Made by a program: the position numbers and the translations under genes. DNA of 35,394 bases from an uncultured Spirochaetaceae bacterium. GTDB taxonomy: Bacteria; Spirochaetota; Spirochaetia; Treponematales; Treponemataceae. Each line of letters opens with the position of its first letter. Position 1 is the first letter of the stretch. The stretch is from contig CADBRT010000038.1 in the NCBI GenBank assembly GCA_902797055.1, positions 1 to 35,394 on the forward strand, given 5' to 3'. The notes under the pieces were generated by a model that made no database searches, was not told the origin of the DNA, and worked only from the letters and a program-made list of their open reading frames with translations. Below are positions 1 through 8,807 of this stretch, in pieces.

Positions 1-26
1 CTCTGCAGGTCAACGAGGTCGATATT

Positions 27-2354
27 ATGAAAAAAATTGCTGACGAGCTGAACATTCGCATACAGCAGGTCAGCGCGGTCATCAGTTTGGTGCAGGAAGG
101 TTGCACCATCCCTTTCATTGCGCGATACCGTAAAGAAAAACACGGTTCCCTTGACGAAGTTCAAGTCAGAGACTGCGACCACCTTTTCACTTCATATAAA
201 AATTTGGAAGAACGCCGCCTTGAGATTGTACGCGGCATATTTGGTCAGAACAAACTTACGGAAGCTCTTTATAATGCTGTTATGGGGGCAAAGACCCTTA
301 CAGAGCTTGAAGATTTGTGGGCACCGTTCAAGAAAAAGAAGAAGACCCGCGGTATGGTTGCGGCAGAGAAGGGGTTGGAACCACTTGCTGACCTTATGAC
401 AGAACTCGACGACAAGGCGCTTGAGGCGAAGGCTGCCGAATTTGTCAAGGCAGACGAGGAACATCCTGAGCTTGCCGTCGCTACAGTGCAGGATGCGCTT
501 CAAGGGGCTATGGACATTGTGGCAGAGCGTGTTTCTCAGGACACCAAGAACCGCGAAAGTGTACACGACCTCTATATGCATGAGGGGACAATCGTCACGA
601 AGGGAATTGTCCCTGAAGGACAGGACGCAGAGGCCGCTGAAAAGACTTCCAAGTACAAGATGTACTGGGATTTCAGCGAACCGCTCAATCAGGTAAAACC
701 GCATCGCATTCTCGCTATCAACCGTGCGGAGCGGGAAGGTGCGCTCGATGTGACGCTGAATGTAAGCGTTGATGACGCTGCAAAAGAGATTCAGAAGAAA
801 TTCAAGATTTCCAACAAATACTATTCCGATGCCATTGAAGACGGCGTTGTCCGCCTGCTCAGTCCTGCCGTTCTCCGCGAAATTCGCAGCGACGAAAGTG
901 ATGAGGCTGACGCTCACGGCATCGGTATCTTCAGCGAGAACCTTAAGAACCTGCTGATGACACAGCCAATCAAAGGCAGCCGTGTTCTCGGCGTTGACCC
1001 TGGAATTAGGACAGGAACCAAGTGCGCTGCGCTTGATGAGACTGGAAAATACCTCGGCTATTTCCTTATCAAGCAGGTCGCAGCTCCCGACGAAGCCTAC
1101 AATATGCTCAAACTTGCAATCAAAAAATACAATATTCAGGTTGTGGCTGTCGGAAACGGAACCGGAAGCCAGGAAGTGCAGGCAATTGTTGCCAAGGTTT
1201 TGAGCGAAAACTACAAAGATGTCCGCTATACAGTCGTTGATGAAAGCGGTGCTTCCGTTTACTCAGCAAGCGACATTGCGCGTGAAGAGTTCCCAGATCT
1301 CGACCTGACAATCAGAGGTGCAATCAGCATGGGCCGTCGCCTGCAGGACCCGCTTGCAGAGTTGGTAAAAATCGACCCGAAGGCTATCGGTGTCGGACTT
1401 TATCAGCACGATGTCAACCAGAAAAAGCTCTCTGAGACCTTGGACGAGGTCGTCGGTTCTGTGGTGAACCAGGTCGGCGTGAACCTCAACACCGCTTCTG
1501 CCAGCCTTCTTAAGTATGTTTCCGGCATCAACAGTTCCCTTGCAAAGAAGATTGTCAAATACCGCGATGAAAACGGAAAAATCACCAGCCGTGAAGACCT
1601 CAAGAAAGTCAGCGGGCTTGGTCCGAAAGCGTTTGAGCAGTGTGCGGGATTCCTCAAGATTCCGGAAAGTTCCAATCCATTGGACAACACGTGGGTACAC
1701 CCTGAAAACTATGCTGTAGCGAGCGAGATACTGCCTTTGATTCAGAACAAGGAGAAAATATCTGCCGACCTCAAGAAACAGCTTGAGGAAAAATACAGCG
1801 TTGGTGAAACTACTATCAACGACATTGTGGAAGAACTCGCAAAGCCTAACCGCGACCCGCGTGACGGATACCCGGCACCAATCATGCAGAAGGGAATTGT
1901 CGCCTTTGAAGACCTCAAGGTCGGCATGAAGGTGACGGGAAAGATAAAGAATGTCGTTGACTTCGGTGCGTTTGTTGACATCGGTCTGCATGAAACAGGT
2001 CTTATCCATATCAGTGAATTGTCCGACGATTATGTTTCCGAACCGATGGATGTCATCAAAGTCGGCGATATCAAGGAATTCACCATCATCGATTTGGATA
2101 TGGACAGACGCAGGATCAGTTTGAGTTTGAAAAGCGATGCTGCTTCCCGTTTGACCTCCGGCACTGCCAGCGACAAGCCTGCTTCCGGTAAGAAGCGTGT
2201 CGTAGTCGTAAAGAAGGGCACGGGAAAGGCTCCGGTGAAGACTGCTGCTGATAAGAAGGACGGACAGCGTCCGCAGCGTTCAAAGCAGAACGCCGGCTCC
2301 GACGACGGAATGTTCTACAATCCGTTTGCAGCCCTGTTGAACAACCGCAAGTAA
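27..2354 (+). CDS. tex: Tex family S1 RNA-binding transcription accessory protein
   Basis: Predicted nucleic-acid-binding protein of the Tex family (YdcI/Tex/Spt6-like), acting in the cytoplasm on transcription or RNA. The 775-residue length is normal. Domains in order: Tex N-terminal helical region with the family block IPFIARYRKE (about 29-38); a YqgF/RNase H-like fold starting at LGVDPGIRTGTK (about 321); a helix-hairpin-helix region with VSGINSSLAKKIVKYRD (about 494-510) and VSGLGPKAFEQ; an S1 domain (about 629-700) containing GAFVDIGLHETGLIHIS. The C-terminal ~70 residues are Lys/Arg-rich and low complexity. The chosen ATG has GAGG at 15-18, 8 nt upstream. The frame stays open to the window edge, so a slightly longer N-terminus cannot be excluded. 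A strong hairpin terminator follows, so it ends its own unit. Confidence 0.95.
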   Translation: MKKIADELNIRIQQVSAVISLVQEGCTIPFIARYRKEKHGSLDEVQVRDCDHLFTSYKNLEERRLEIVRGIFGQNKLTEALYNAVMGAKTLTELEDLWAPFKKKKKTRGMVAAEKGLEPLADLMTELDDKALEAKAAEFVKADEEHPELAVATVQDALQGAMDIVAERVSQDTKNRESVHDLYMHEGTIVTKGIVPEGQDAEAAEKTSKYKMYWDFSEPLNQVKPHRILAINRAEREGALDVTLNVSVDDAAKEIQKKFKISNKYYSDAIEDGVVRLLSPAVLREIRSDESDEADAHGIGIFSENLKNLLMTQPIKGSRVLGVDPGIRTGTKCAALDETGKYLGYFLIKQVAAPDEAYNMLKLAIKKYNIQVVAVGNGTGSQEVQAIVAKVLSENYKDVRYTVVDESGASVYSASDIAREEFPDLDLTIRGAISMGRRLQDPLAELVKIDPKAIGVGLYQHDVNQKKLSETLDEVVGSVVNQVGVNLNTASASLLKYVSGINSSLAKKIVKYRDENGKITSREDLKKVSGLGPKAFEQCAGFLKIPESSNPLDNTWVHPENYAVASEILPLIQNKEKISADLKKQLEEKYSVGETTINDIVEELAKPNRDPRDGYPAPIMQKGIVAFEDLKVGMKVTGKIKNVVDFGAFVDIGLHETGLIHISELSDDYVSEPMDVIKVGDIKEFTIIDLDMDRRRISLSLKSDAASRLTSGTASDKPASGKKRVVVVKKGTGKAPVKTAADKKDGQRPQRSKQNAGSDDGMFYNPFAALLNNRK

Positions 2355-2368
2355 TTTATAAATCACTG

Positions 2369-2405
2369 AAAAGGCTCCTTGTAAAAGCTGGGAGCCTTTT
2401 TTCGT
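2369..2405 (+). terminator. Rho-independent terminator after tex
   Basis: Perfect 10-bp stem AAAAGGCTCC (2369-2378) / GGAGCCTTTT (2391-2400) with a 12-nt loop, running into a T-rich tail. It lies 15 nt after the tex stop codon. Confidence 0.9.
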
Positions 2406-2412
2406 TTAAACC

Positions 2413-2445
2413 TTGTTAAATTCCATTTTCAGTGGTAAACTGAAA
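2413..2445 (+). promoter_or_regulatory. Candidate promoter and dyad upstream of chemoreceptor
   Basis: TTGTTA (2413-2418), 17-nt spacer, TAAACT (2436-2441) resembles a sigma-70 promoter. A 7-bp inverted repeat TTTCAGT (2427-2433) / ACTGAAA (2439-2445) with a 5-nt centre overlaps the -10, as an operator would. The start codon is about 70 nt downstream, with AGGAG at 2506-2510. Confidence 0.45.
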
Positions 2446-2518
2446 CAATACTGTAGGGGGAGCCTGAAACGGGCTTCCGAAAGTTGTGACATAAAATATC
2501 AGTTCAGGAGTTCTACCT

Positions 2519-4624
2519 ATGGCCAAAAAAAAGGAATTGGACCGATTTGATACTCATGCCAAAAAAGACATCAAACTTGAAACGAAACTGATTGCTCTTA
2601 TGGCATTTTTTATCATCTTCAGTTGTACCGTTGTCAGCACAATCGCCTTGAATGTGTTTAATTATAAAATCCTCCAGAATACGAAGGAAGGACTCCTGCA
2701 TACAGCGAAAGGTGCAGAAAATCTGATGAATGACTGGCTTGTGACGCTCTCTGCCTGTTCAGATCTGTTTTCTGATGAGGATATTGTAAAGAAATCTCTG
2801 CAAGGTGGTAGCAGCGCTGATCTTAAATCCTATCTACGGGAAAAGACAGGGAGTCTAGATGTCAATCTGATTGCAGTGATAGATTCGAGCGGAACTGTTG
2901 TTCCAGACGGAGGTTTCTGTGTCAGGGACGGACAGAACCTGCGTTCTATTTCCTGTGTCGCCAGCGCTTTGTCAGGAACCGCTGGATTGTCTATGGATGC
3001 GGCAGGAGACTTTGAATATGCTGCTCTTTCTGCGTCTCCTGTTACTATTGGGGGGCAGGTTGTTGGCTGCGTCCTGACAGGTTATGATTTGACTAGCTCT
3101 GCTTTCATAGACATGATGAATGAGGCTTACGATGTCGAGTGTACTATCTTCAAAGACTCTGTGAGAATGGTCTCAACGTTGGCAGGAATGAAAGGGACAA
3201 AGCTTGACAACAACGAAATTGTCCGTAAAGTTCTCCAGCAGGGGGGGACGTTCGAGGGGAAGAACTCCGTCAACGGCAAGGGATACTATTCAGTGTACCA
3301 GCCGCTTAAAAGTAGTGATGGTAGTATTAGTGGCATGCTGTTTATTGCAAAGAGTATAGAAGTCGTTGAAAGTACGAAGAAAACGACGCTCGCCATTGTC
3401 ATACCGACAGTCTTTGTTGTTCTGCTTCTGCTCCTCATTCCTGCATATACATTCGTTCACTGGCTCATGTGGCGTATCTACAATGTGACGAACTTCCTCA
3501 AAGAGCTTTCCTCCGGAGACGCAGACCTTACAAAGCGGTGTAAATTGTTTATCCGTGATGAAATCGGCGATTTGATTATTCACTTCGACTTGTTCTTGGA
3601 CAAGCTCCAGCAGATTATGAAGGATGTTCAGGGCTCCAAGGTTGAACTCAACGATTCCGGAACCAATATGACGGAGAGTGCTCAGAACACTGCGTCTGCG
3701 ATTTCACAGATTGTTGCGAATATCAAGGGCATTTCCAGCCAGATTTCAAATCAGGACAGCAGTGTGACACTTACTGCTGATGCTATCCATGACATCTCCC
3801 TGAATATCACCAGCCTTGACGGTATGATTGAAAGCCAGTCCTCGGACGTATCAGCGGCTTCTACCGCGGTTGAACAGATGATAGGAAACATCTCTGCTGT
3901 AAACCAGACTGTGGACAAGATGGCATATTCTTTCCAGGCCCTTTCGATGAATGCCCAGACAGGGTTCAACAAGCAGCAGGATGTAAACGACAGAATCAAG
4001 CAGATTGAAAGTCAGTCCGAGATGCTGGTTGAAGCCAACGCCGCTATTTCAAGCATTGCAGAGCAGACAAACCTGCTTGCTATGAACGCGGCAATAGAAG
4101 CTGCTCACGCAGGCGAAGCGGGTAAGGGATTCAGCGTCGTTGCAGATGAAATCCGCAAACTCTCAGAGACTTCAAGTTCTCAGTCAAAGACCATCGGTGA
4201 GCAGCTCAGCAAGATAAAGGATTCCATCACTGAAGTTGTAAGCGCGTCGCGTGAATCAAGCGAAGCGTTCTCCGCTGTATCCGGCAAAATCAAGCAGACC
4301 GATGAACTCGTTGTGCAGATTAAGTCTGCCATGGAAGAACAGAACACCGGTTCAAAGCAGATTGGAAATGCTCTTAAGAATATGAATGAAAGCACAGGGG
4401 AAGTTCACAAGGCTTCAAAAGAGATGTCTGTCAAGAGCGAAAGAATCAGAAAGGAGATGGCGGTGCTCCAGGATGTCACAATGAACATGAAGCAGACTAT
4501 GGACGAAGTTTCCACGGGTGTTCAGAAAATTCAGGAGACGGGAACGACTCTCGGAACCATCTCCCAGCAGATGGACGATTCCATTAATAAAATCGGCAGT
4601 CAGATAGACCGCTTCAAGGTCTGA
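2519..4624 (+). CDS. Methyl-accepting chemotaxis protein, Cache-type sensor
   Basis: Transmembrane chemoreceptor that would signal to CheA/CheW. It has a cytoplasmic N-terminus with basic residues, TM1 (about 22-44), a periplasmic sensor of about 240 residues with Cache-like features ([22 protein letters not shown]), TM2 (about 288-312), a HAMP segment ([15 protein letters not shown]) and a long signalling coiled coil. The hairpin tip reads [20 protein letters not shown] followed by [13 protein letters not shown] (about 510-547), the universal MCP signature. There is no C-terminal NWETF-like methyltransferase tether. The start is supported by AGGAG 8 nt upstream. It is a single-gene unit bounded by hairpin terminators on both sides. 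The ligand cannot be told from the sequence. Confidence 0.95.
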   Translation: MAKKKELDRFDTHAKKDIKLETKLIALMAFFIIFSCTVVSTIALNVFNYKILQNTKEGLLHTAKGAENLMNDWLVTLSACSDLFSDEDIVKKSLQGGSSADLKSYLREKTGSLDVNLIAVIDSSGTVVPDGGFCVRDGQNLRSISCVASALSGTAGLSMDAAGDFEYAALSASPVTIGGQVVGCVLTGYDLTSSAFIDMMNEAYDVECTIFKDSVRMVSTLAGMKGTKLDNNEIVRKVLQQGGTFEGKNSVNGKGYYSVYQPLKSSDGSISGMLFIAKSIEVVESTKKTTLAIVIPTVFVVLLLLLIPAYTFVHWLMWRIYNVTNFLKELSSGDADLTKRCKLFIRDEIGDLIIHFDLFLDKLQQIMKDVQGSKVELNDSGTNMTESAQNTASAISQIVANIKGISSQISNQDSSVTLTADAIHDISLNITSLDGMIESQSSDVSAASTAVEQMIGNISAVNQTVDKMAYSFQALSMNAQTGFNKQQDVNDRIKQIESQSEMLVEANAAISSIAEQTNLLAMNAAIEAAHAGEAGKGFSVVADEIRKLSETSSSQSKTIGEQLSKIKDSITEVVSASRESSEAFSAVSGKIKQTDELVVQIKSAMEEQNTGSKQIGNALKNMNESTGEVHKASKEMSVKSERIRKEMAVLQDVTMNMKQTMDEVSTGVQKIQETGTTLGTISQQMDDSINKIGSQIDRFKV

Positions 4625-4650
4625 CAGCTGCAAGTGTTTGCCTGCCAACA

Positions 4651-4678
4651 AAAAAGCCCCGCTGTTGCGGGGCTTTTT
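4651..4678. terminator. Bidirectional terminator between chemoreceptor and htpG
   Basis: Perfect 12-bp stem AAAAAGCCCCGC (4651-4662) / GCGGGGCTTTTT (4667-4678) with loop TGTT. The A-run on one side and T-run on the other let it serve both convergent genes, which end at 4624 (+) and 4695 (-). Confidence 0.92.
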
Positions 4679-4694
4679 ACATTTTGCTCACTCT

Positions 4695-6662
4695 TTAGGA
4701 GAGCAGGGCGTTGATGGATTTTACGAAGTTTGCGGGGTCTTTGATTTCTGCACCGCTGATGAGCAATGCCTGATCAAGCAGCACCTCGCTGACCTGTCCG
4801 ACGAACTCATCTGTAACAGGTCCTTCGAGCTTTTTGACTATCGGGTGGTCGCCATTGATTTCAAGTATCGGTTTTACAAGGCTTCCGTTGCCCTGTCCCA
4901 TAGCTTTCATCATGCGTTCCATCTGGATTGACGGGTCGTTTTCATCGATGACGATGCAGCTCGGGCTGTCTGAAAGACGTTTGCTCAGCACGACGTCCTT
5001 CACGCGGTCTCCAAGTGCTTTCTTAATCTTTTCCTGAACGGGTTTGAACGCCTCTTCCTTCTTCTTTGCTTCGTCCTTATCAACACCGAGTTCTTCATCG
5101 CTTCCGGCGCGGTTGACTGCCTTCAAGTCGAAGTCCTTGTATTTTGCATAGGCAGGGATGACGATGTCGTCAATATCATCGCTCATGATGAGGACTTCAA
5201 AGCCTTTCTTCTTGTATGCTTCGAGGAGTGGTGACTCACGCAGGTTCGCTTCATCGCTGCCGGTGATGTAGTAGATTGCTTTCTGTCCGCTCTGCATTCT
5301 CTGTACGTAGTCGGCGAAGCTGGTCCACTTGTCATCGCCAGTTCCTGATGCATCAGTACTCTTGAAGCGTACTATCTCTGCGATGGTGTCGCGGTTTGCG
5401 TAGTCGCTGTACAGACCTTCCTTCATCGGGCGGTTGTATGCCTTGACGAATTTGTTCCATTTTTCAATGGTTGCTTTTTCTTCGTCTGTTGGATTCTCGC
5501 TCTTTCGTGCTTTGTCGGCGTCTTCGCCGATTTTTTTAAACTCTCCCAACAGCTTCTTGACGGACTGTGTTTTGATTGTATCGAGAATGCGGTTCTGCTG
5601 GAGAATTTCGCGGCTTACGTTGAGCGGCAGGTCTTCGCTGTCAATCACACCGCGAATAAAGCGCAGGTAAGAAGGAAGCAGTTCGCGGTCATCGTCAGTG
5701 ATGAATACGCGCTTTACGTACAGTTTGACACCGCTTTTGTAATCTGCCTGATACATATCGAACGGAGCAACCTGAGGTGCATAGAACAACGTTGTGTACT
5801 CGATGGTTCCCTCTGCGTGGGTGTGCTGATACAAAAGCGGGTCGGTGCCATCGTGGGAGAATGTCTTGTAGAAGCTGTTGTAATCTTCTTCTTTCAGTTC
5901 GCTCTTGCTTTTGCGCCAGAGTGCGCTTGCGCTGTTTATCTGTTCTACTTTGTTTTCACTTCCGTTAGGCTTTCCGTCTTTGTCGTACTTGTTCTGTGTG
6001 TAGTGCAGATAGATAGGGAATGCTATGTGGTTGGAATATTTTTTGATGAGGTCATCAATCTTCCAGTGGCTTGCGTAGTCCTTGCTGTCGTCGTTGAGGT
6101 GCATTTCAATGGCTGAGCCGAGAGTTTCGCTCTTGTCGAAGCCGTATGTATGGAATGCTGGGGTGTCGGAAGAAAGTTCTTCCACGTCGTATGAGTTTGT
6201 ACCGTCTGATGACCAGTGCCAGACTTTGCCGTCTGCTCCAGCTTTGCGGGTGTAGACATCAATCTTGTTGGCTGCCATGAATGCGCTGTAGAAACCGACG
6301 CCGAACTGTCCGATGAGGTCGGAGTTGTCTGTACCGTTCTTAGAAAGCTGTTCAATGAAGCCTTTTGTTCCGCTGCGGGCAATTGTTCCCAGATTGTCGT
6401 GCAGGTCCTGTTCGTCCATACCGATACCGTTGTCCTGAACGGTGAGGGTATTGTTCTTGTCGTCAAAGGTTATGTCGATTCTCGGGTTGAAAACAATGCC
6501 CTTGAATTTATCATCGGACACAGTGAGGTACTTGAGCTTGTCCAGTGCGTCTGATGCGTTGGAGACGATTTCGCGCAAGAAAATATCCTTGTTTGAATAC
6601 ATGGAATGGATGATAAGTTTAAGAAGCTGGTTGACTTCTGTTTGAAACTGATGTGTAGCCAT
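4695..6662 (-). CDS. htpG: Molecular chaperone HtpG (Hsp90)
   Basis: Bacterial Hsp90, an ATP-dependent dimeric chaperone of the cytoplasm. The 655-residue length is typical. The N-terminal GHKL ATPase motifs are all present: LREIVSNASDALDKL (about 29-43, with the catalytic Glu), DNGIGM (77-82), GTIARSGTKGF (92-102) and IGQFGVGFYSAFM (117-129). The middle domain carries RGVIDSEDLPLNVSRE, with the Arg-containing family block. The C-terminal dimerisation region ends near residue 655. ATG is preceded by AAAGAGGT in the minus-strand leader at a suitable distance. No CIRCE (HrcA) dyad is visible upstream. A separate promoter is overlapped with the uvrB terminator. Confidence 0.97.
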   Translation of the reverse strand: MATHQFQTEVNQLLKLIIHSMYSNKDIFLREIVSNASDALDKLKYLTVSDDKFKGIVFNPRIDITFDDKNNTLTVQDNGIGMDEQDLHDNLGTIARSGTKGFIEQLSKNGTDNSDLIGQFGVGFYSAFMAANKIDVYTRKAGADGKVWHWSSDGTNSYDVEELSSDTPAFHTYGFDKSETLGSAIEMHLNDDSKDYASHWKIDDLIKKYSNHIAFPIYLHYTQNKYDKDGKPNGSENKVEQINSASALWRKSKSELKEEDYNSFYKTFSHDGTDPLLYQHTHAEGTIEYTTLFYAPQVAPFDMYQADYKSGVKLYVKRVFITDDDRELLPSYLRFIRGVIDSEDLPLNVSREILQQNRILDTIKTQSVKKLLGEFKKIGEDADKARKSENPTDEEKATIEKWNKFVKAYNRPMKEGLYSDYANRDTIAEIVRFKSTDASGTGDDKWTSFADYVQRMQSGQKAIYYITGSDEANLRESPLLEAYKKKGFEVLIMSDDIDDIVIPAYAKYKDFDLKAVNRAGSDEELGVDKDEAKKKEEAFKPVQEKIKKALGDRVKDVVLSKRLSDSPSCIVIDENDPSIQMERMMKAMGQGNGSLVKPILEINGDHPIVKKLEGPVTDEFVGQVSEVLLDQALLISGAEIKDPANFVKSINALLS

Positions 6663-6689
6663 AATGAAAAAACCTCTTTACTAGAGTGA

Positions 6690-6718
6690 AATATATAAAA
6701 AACACAGGGAATCGGCAA
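6690..6718 (-). promoter_or_regulatory. Candidate htpG promoter
   Basis: On the minus strand TTGCCG (6718-6713), 17-nt spacer, TATATT (6695-6690). A start site near 6683 gives a leader of about 20 nt that holds the AAAGAGG ribosome-binding site. The -35 lies inside the stem of the uvrB terminator. Confidence 0.5.
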
Positions 6719-6735
6719 ATTTCTTTGCCGGTTCC
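6702..6735 (-). terminator. Terminator after uvrB
   Basis: Minus-strand hairpin: arms 6724-6735 and 6708-6719 pair over 12 positions with one A-C mismatch and a 4-nt loop. It is followed by TGTG and six T residues. It sits 9 nt past the uvrB stop and separates uvrB from htpG. Confidence 0.7.
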
Positions 6736-6743
6736 AGCTGCCG

Positions 6744-8774
6744 TCATTTTCTGCCGGCGTTCCCTTCCTTGACGTTTACTTTTCCGTAAGTCTTTTCGAT
6801 TTCTTGAATTTGGTCGCGGATTGCGGCAGCCTGTTCGTATTCCAGACGTTCCGCACATTCCTCCATCTCTTTTTTGAGGGCATCGAGCAGTTTCTTGCGC
6901 TGTGAAGGCATGAAGAGGTTCGCCGTCTTCTTGAGGATGTTCAGCTGGGTTTCTGCGTTTTCCTGTGCCTCCTGCTTTTCATGAACTAGGATATCTTCCA
7001 CCGCTTTTTTGATTGTCTTTGGTGTGATTCCGTGTTCTTTGTTGTACGCTTCCTGAATTTCGCGGCGGCGTTTCGTTTCCTCTATCGCTTCCTTCATGGC
7101 GTCGCTCATGCGGTCTGCATACATGACGACGGTACCCTGCGCATTTCGCGCAGCCCGTCCTATAATCTGTATGAGAGACGTCGTACTGCGAAGGAATCCT
7201 ATTTTGTCTGCGTCCAGAATGGCGATGAATGAGACTTCCGGCAGGTCAATGCCTTCCCTAAGCAGGTTGATTCCAATCAGCACGTCGATGGATCCGCTTC
7301 GGAGGCTTTTGAGGATTTCAACGCGTTCAAAGGTGTCAATTTCGCTGTGTATGTACTGGACTTTGAGGTTCAGTCCGGTCAGATAGTCGGTGAGGTCCTC
7401 AGCCATCTTTTTGGTGAGCGTCAGGACAAGGCTCCGTTCGTTCTTGGCGATTCTCGCCTGAATTTCCTTGTAGATATCCTGCATCTGTCCTTCGCTCGGA
7501 CGCACGTCAATCAGCGGATCAAGCAGTCCGGTCGGACGGATGAGTTGTTCCACTACCTGTGTGGATTTTTCCACTTGGTCGGGTTTTGGCGTGGCGGAAA
7601 CAAATATCACTTGGTTCATCTTTTTTCGGAACTCATCGATTTTGAGCGGCCGGTTGTCCAGTGCGCTTGGAAGCCGGAACCCGAAGTCCACAAGGTTCTG
7701 CTTGCGTCGTTTGTCGCCTTCGTACATGGCACCTATCTGGGGGACGGTGACGTGAGCCTCATCTATTAGACAGAGAAAGTCATCTGGAAAGTAGTGCAGA
7801 AGAGTTGCTGGCGGATCTCCGTGCTTGCGGTTCGCGATGGGAGCAGAGTAGTTTTCAATGCCGGAGCAGTAGCCCATCTCTTTGAGCATTTCCATGTCAT
7901 AGGTGGTGCGGGTTTTGAGGCGCTCCGCTTCGAGTAATTTGCCCTGTTCCTGAAGCTCTTCCACCCGCTGCTCAAGCTCTGTCATAATGCGCTGCGTTGC
8001 AGATTCAAGCATTTCCTGCGGGACGACGAAGTGTTTCGCAGGGTAGAGCTGCAGTTCATCCAGTTCTTCGATGGTTTCGCCGGTGATGACATCGAACCTG
8101 CGTATTCGGGAAATTTCGTCAAAATCCAGTTCTATGCGGTACGCTTGGTCTGTTTCCATGTACGGAGGGAATACATCGATGGTATCTCCGCGGATTCTGA
8201 AGTTGCCGCGCTCCAAAATCATGTCGTTTCTTTTGTATTGGATAGAAATCAGTTTTGCTGCGAGTTTATGGGTATCAAGCTGCTGACCTTTTTCTATGTG
8301 GGTGTGCATCTCTTTGTACAGGTCTGGCATACCCAGACCGTATATGCAGGAAACTGTTGCCACAATGATGACATCGCGCCGTTCCATGAGTGCGTAGGTG
8401 GCTGCAAGGCGGAGTTTGTCGATTTCCTCGTTGACCGCAGCGTCTTTTTCTATGTACAGGTCGCGCGCCGGCACATATGCTTCCGGCTGGTAGTAGTCAT
8501 AGTACGAGACGAAGTATTCAACTGCGTTGTCAGGAAAGAATGTTTTGAATTCCCGGTACAGCTGGGCGGAAAGCGTTTTATTCTGGCTGATTATCAGCGT
8601 CGGTTTTTGCACCGCTTCAATTATCTTTGCCATGGTAAATGTTTTTCCGCTTCCGGTGACGCCTTTGAGGGTTTGATAACGGTCACCGCGCTGTACACCT
8701 TCCGCCAGCCTGCGGATTGCTTCTGGCTGGTCTCCGGAAGGTTCGTATTCTGAAACTACGTGAAATTTGCGCAT
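6744..8774 (-). CDS. uvrB: UvrABC system protein B
   Basis: Damage-recognition helicase-like subunit of nucleotide excision repair, working with UvrA and UvrC. The 676-residue length is normal. Visible motifs: Walker A GVTGSGKT (38-45), beta-hairpin YYDYYQPEAYVP (about 92-103), DEAH box LIDEAHVTVPQ (about 338), helicase motifs VSATPKPDQ, GINLLREGIDLPEVS and QIIGRAARN, and a C-terminal UVR motif with coiled coil (LKKEMEECAERLEYEQAA, about 635-652). The ATG matches the usual family N-terminus (VSEYEPSGDQPEAI). No ribosome-binding site stands at a normal distance; instead TATAAT lies 6 nt before the ATG, implying a leaderless message. No obvious SOS box is visible. Confidence 0.97.
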   Translation of the reverse strand: MRKFHVVSEYEPSGDQPEAIRRLAEGVQRGDRYQTLKGVTGSGKTFTMAKIIEAVQKPTLIISQNKTLSAQLYREFKTFFPDNAVEYFVSYYDYYQPEAYVPARDLYIEKDAAVNEEIDKLRLAATYALMERRDVIIVATVSCIYGLGMPDLYKEMHTHIEKGQQLDTHKLAAKLISIQYKRNDMILERGNFRIRGDTIDVFPPYMETDQAYRIELDFDEISRIRRFDVITGETIEELDELQLYPAKHFVVPQEMLESATQRIMTELEQRVEELQEQGKLLEAERLKTRTTYDMEMLKEMGYCSGIENYSAPIANRKHGDPPATLLHYFPDDFLCLIDEAHVTVPQIGAMYEGDKRRKQNLVDFGFRLPSALDNRPLKIDEFRKKMNQVIFVSATPKPDQVEKSTQVVEQLIRPTGLLDPLIDVRPSEGQMQDIYKEIQARIAKNERSLVLTLTKKMAEDLTDYLTGLNLKVQYIHSEIDTFERVEILKSLRSGSIDVLIGINLLREGIDLPEVSFIAILDADKIGFLRSTTSLIQIIGRAARNAQGTVVMYADRMSDAMKEAIEETKRRREIQEAYNKEHGITPKTIKKAVEDILVHEKQEAQENAETQLNILKKTANLFMPSQRKKLLDALKKEMEECAERLEYEQAAAIRDQIQEIEKTYGKVNVKEGNAGRK

Positions 8775-8780
8775 GCCGTA

Positions 8781-8786
8781 ATTATA
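8781..8786 (-). promoter_or_regulatory. -10 element directly before uvrB start
   Basis: Consensus TATAAT on the minus strand (8786-8781), with only TACGGC between it and the ATG at 8774. Transcription would start at or next to the start codon. No good -35 is seen at 17 nt. Confidence 0.5.
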
Positions 8787-8807
8787 GCGTAATCACTCCC
8801 CAAAGGG

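Noticed and set aside
6663-6743. CIRCE element (HrcA site) before htpG
   Set aside because: The TTAGCACTC-N9-GAGTGCTAA dyad is not present; the inverted repeat seen is better explained as the uvrB terminator.
8031-8753. 240-codon open frame opposite uvrB, and similar long frames opposite tex (192-917, 1263-2009)
   Set aside because: Antisense frames with odd composition overlapping highly conserved genes.
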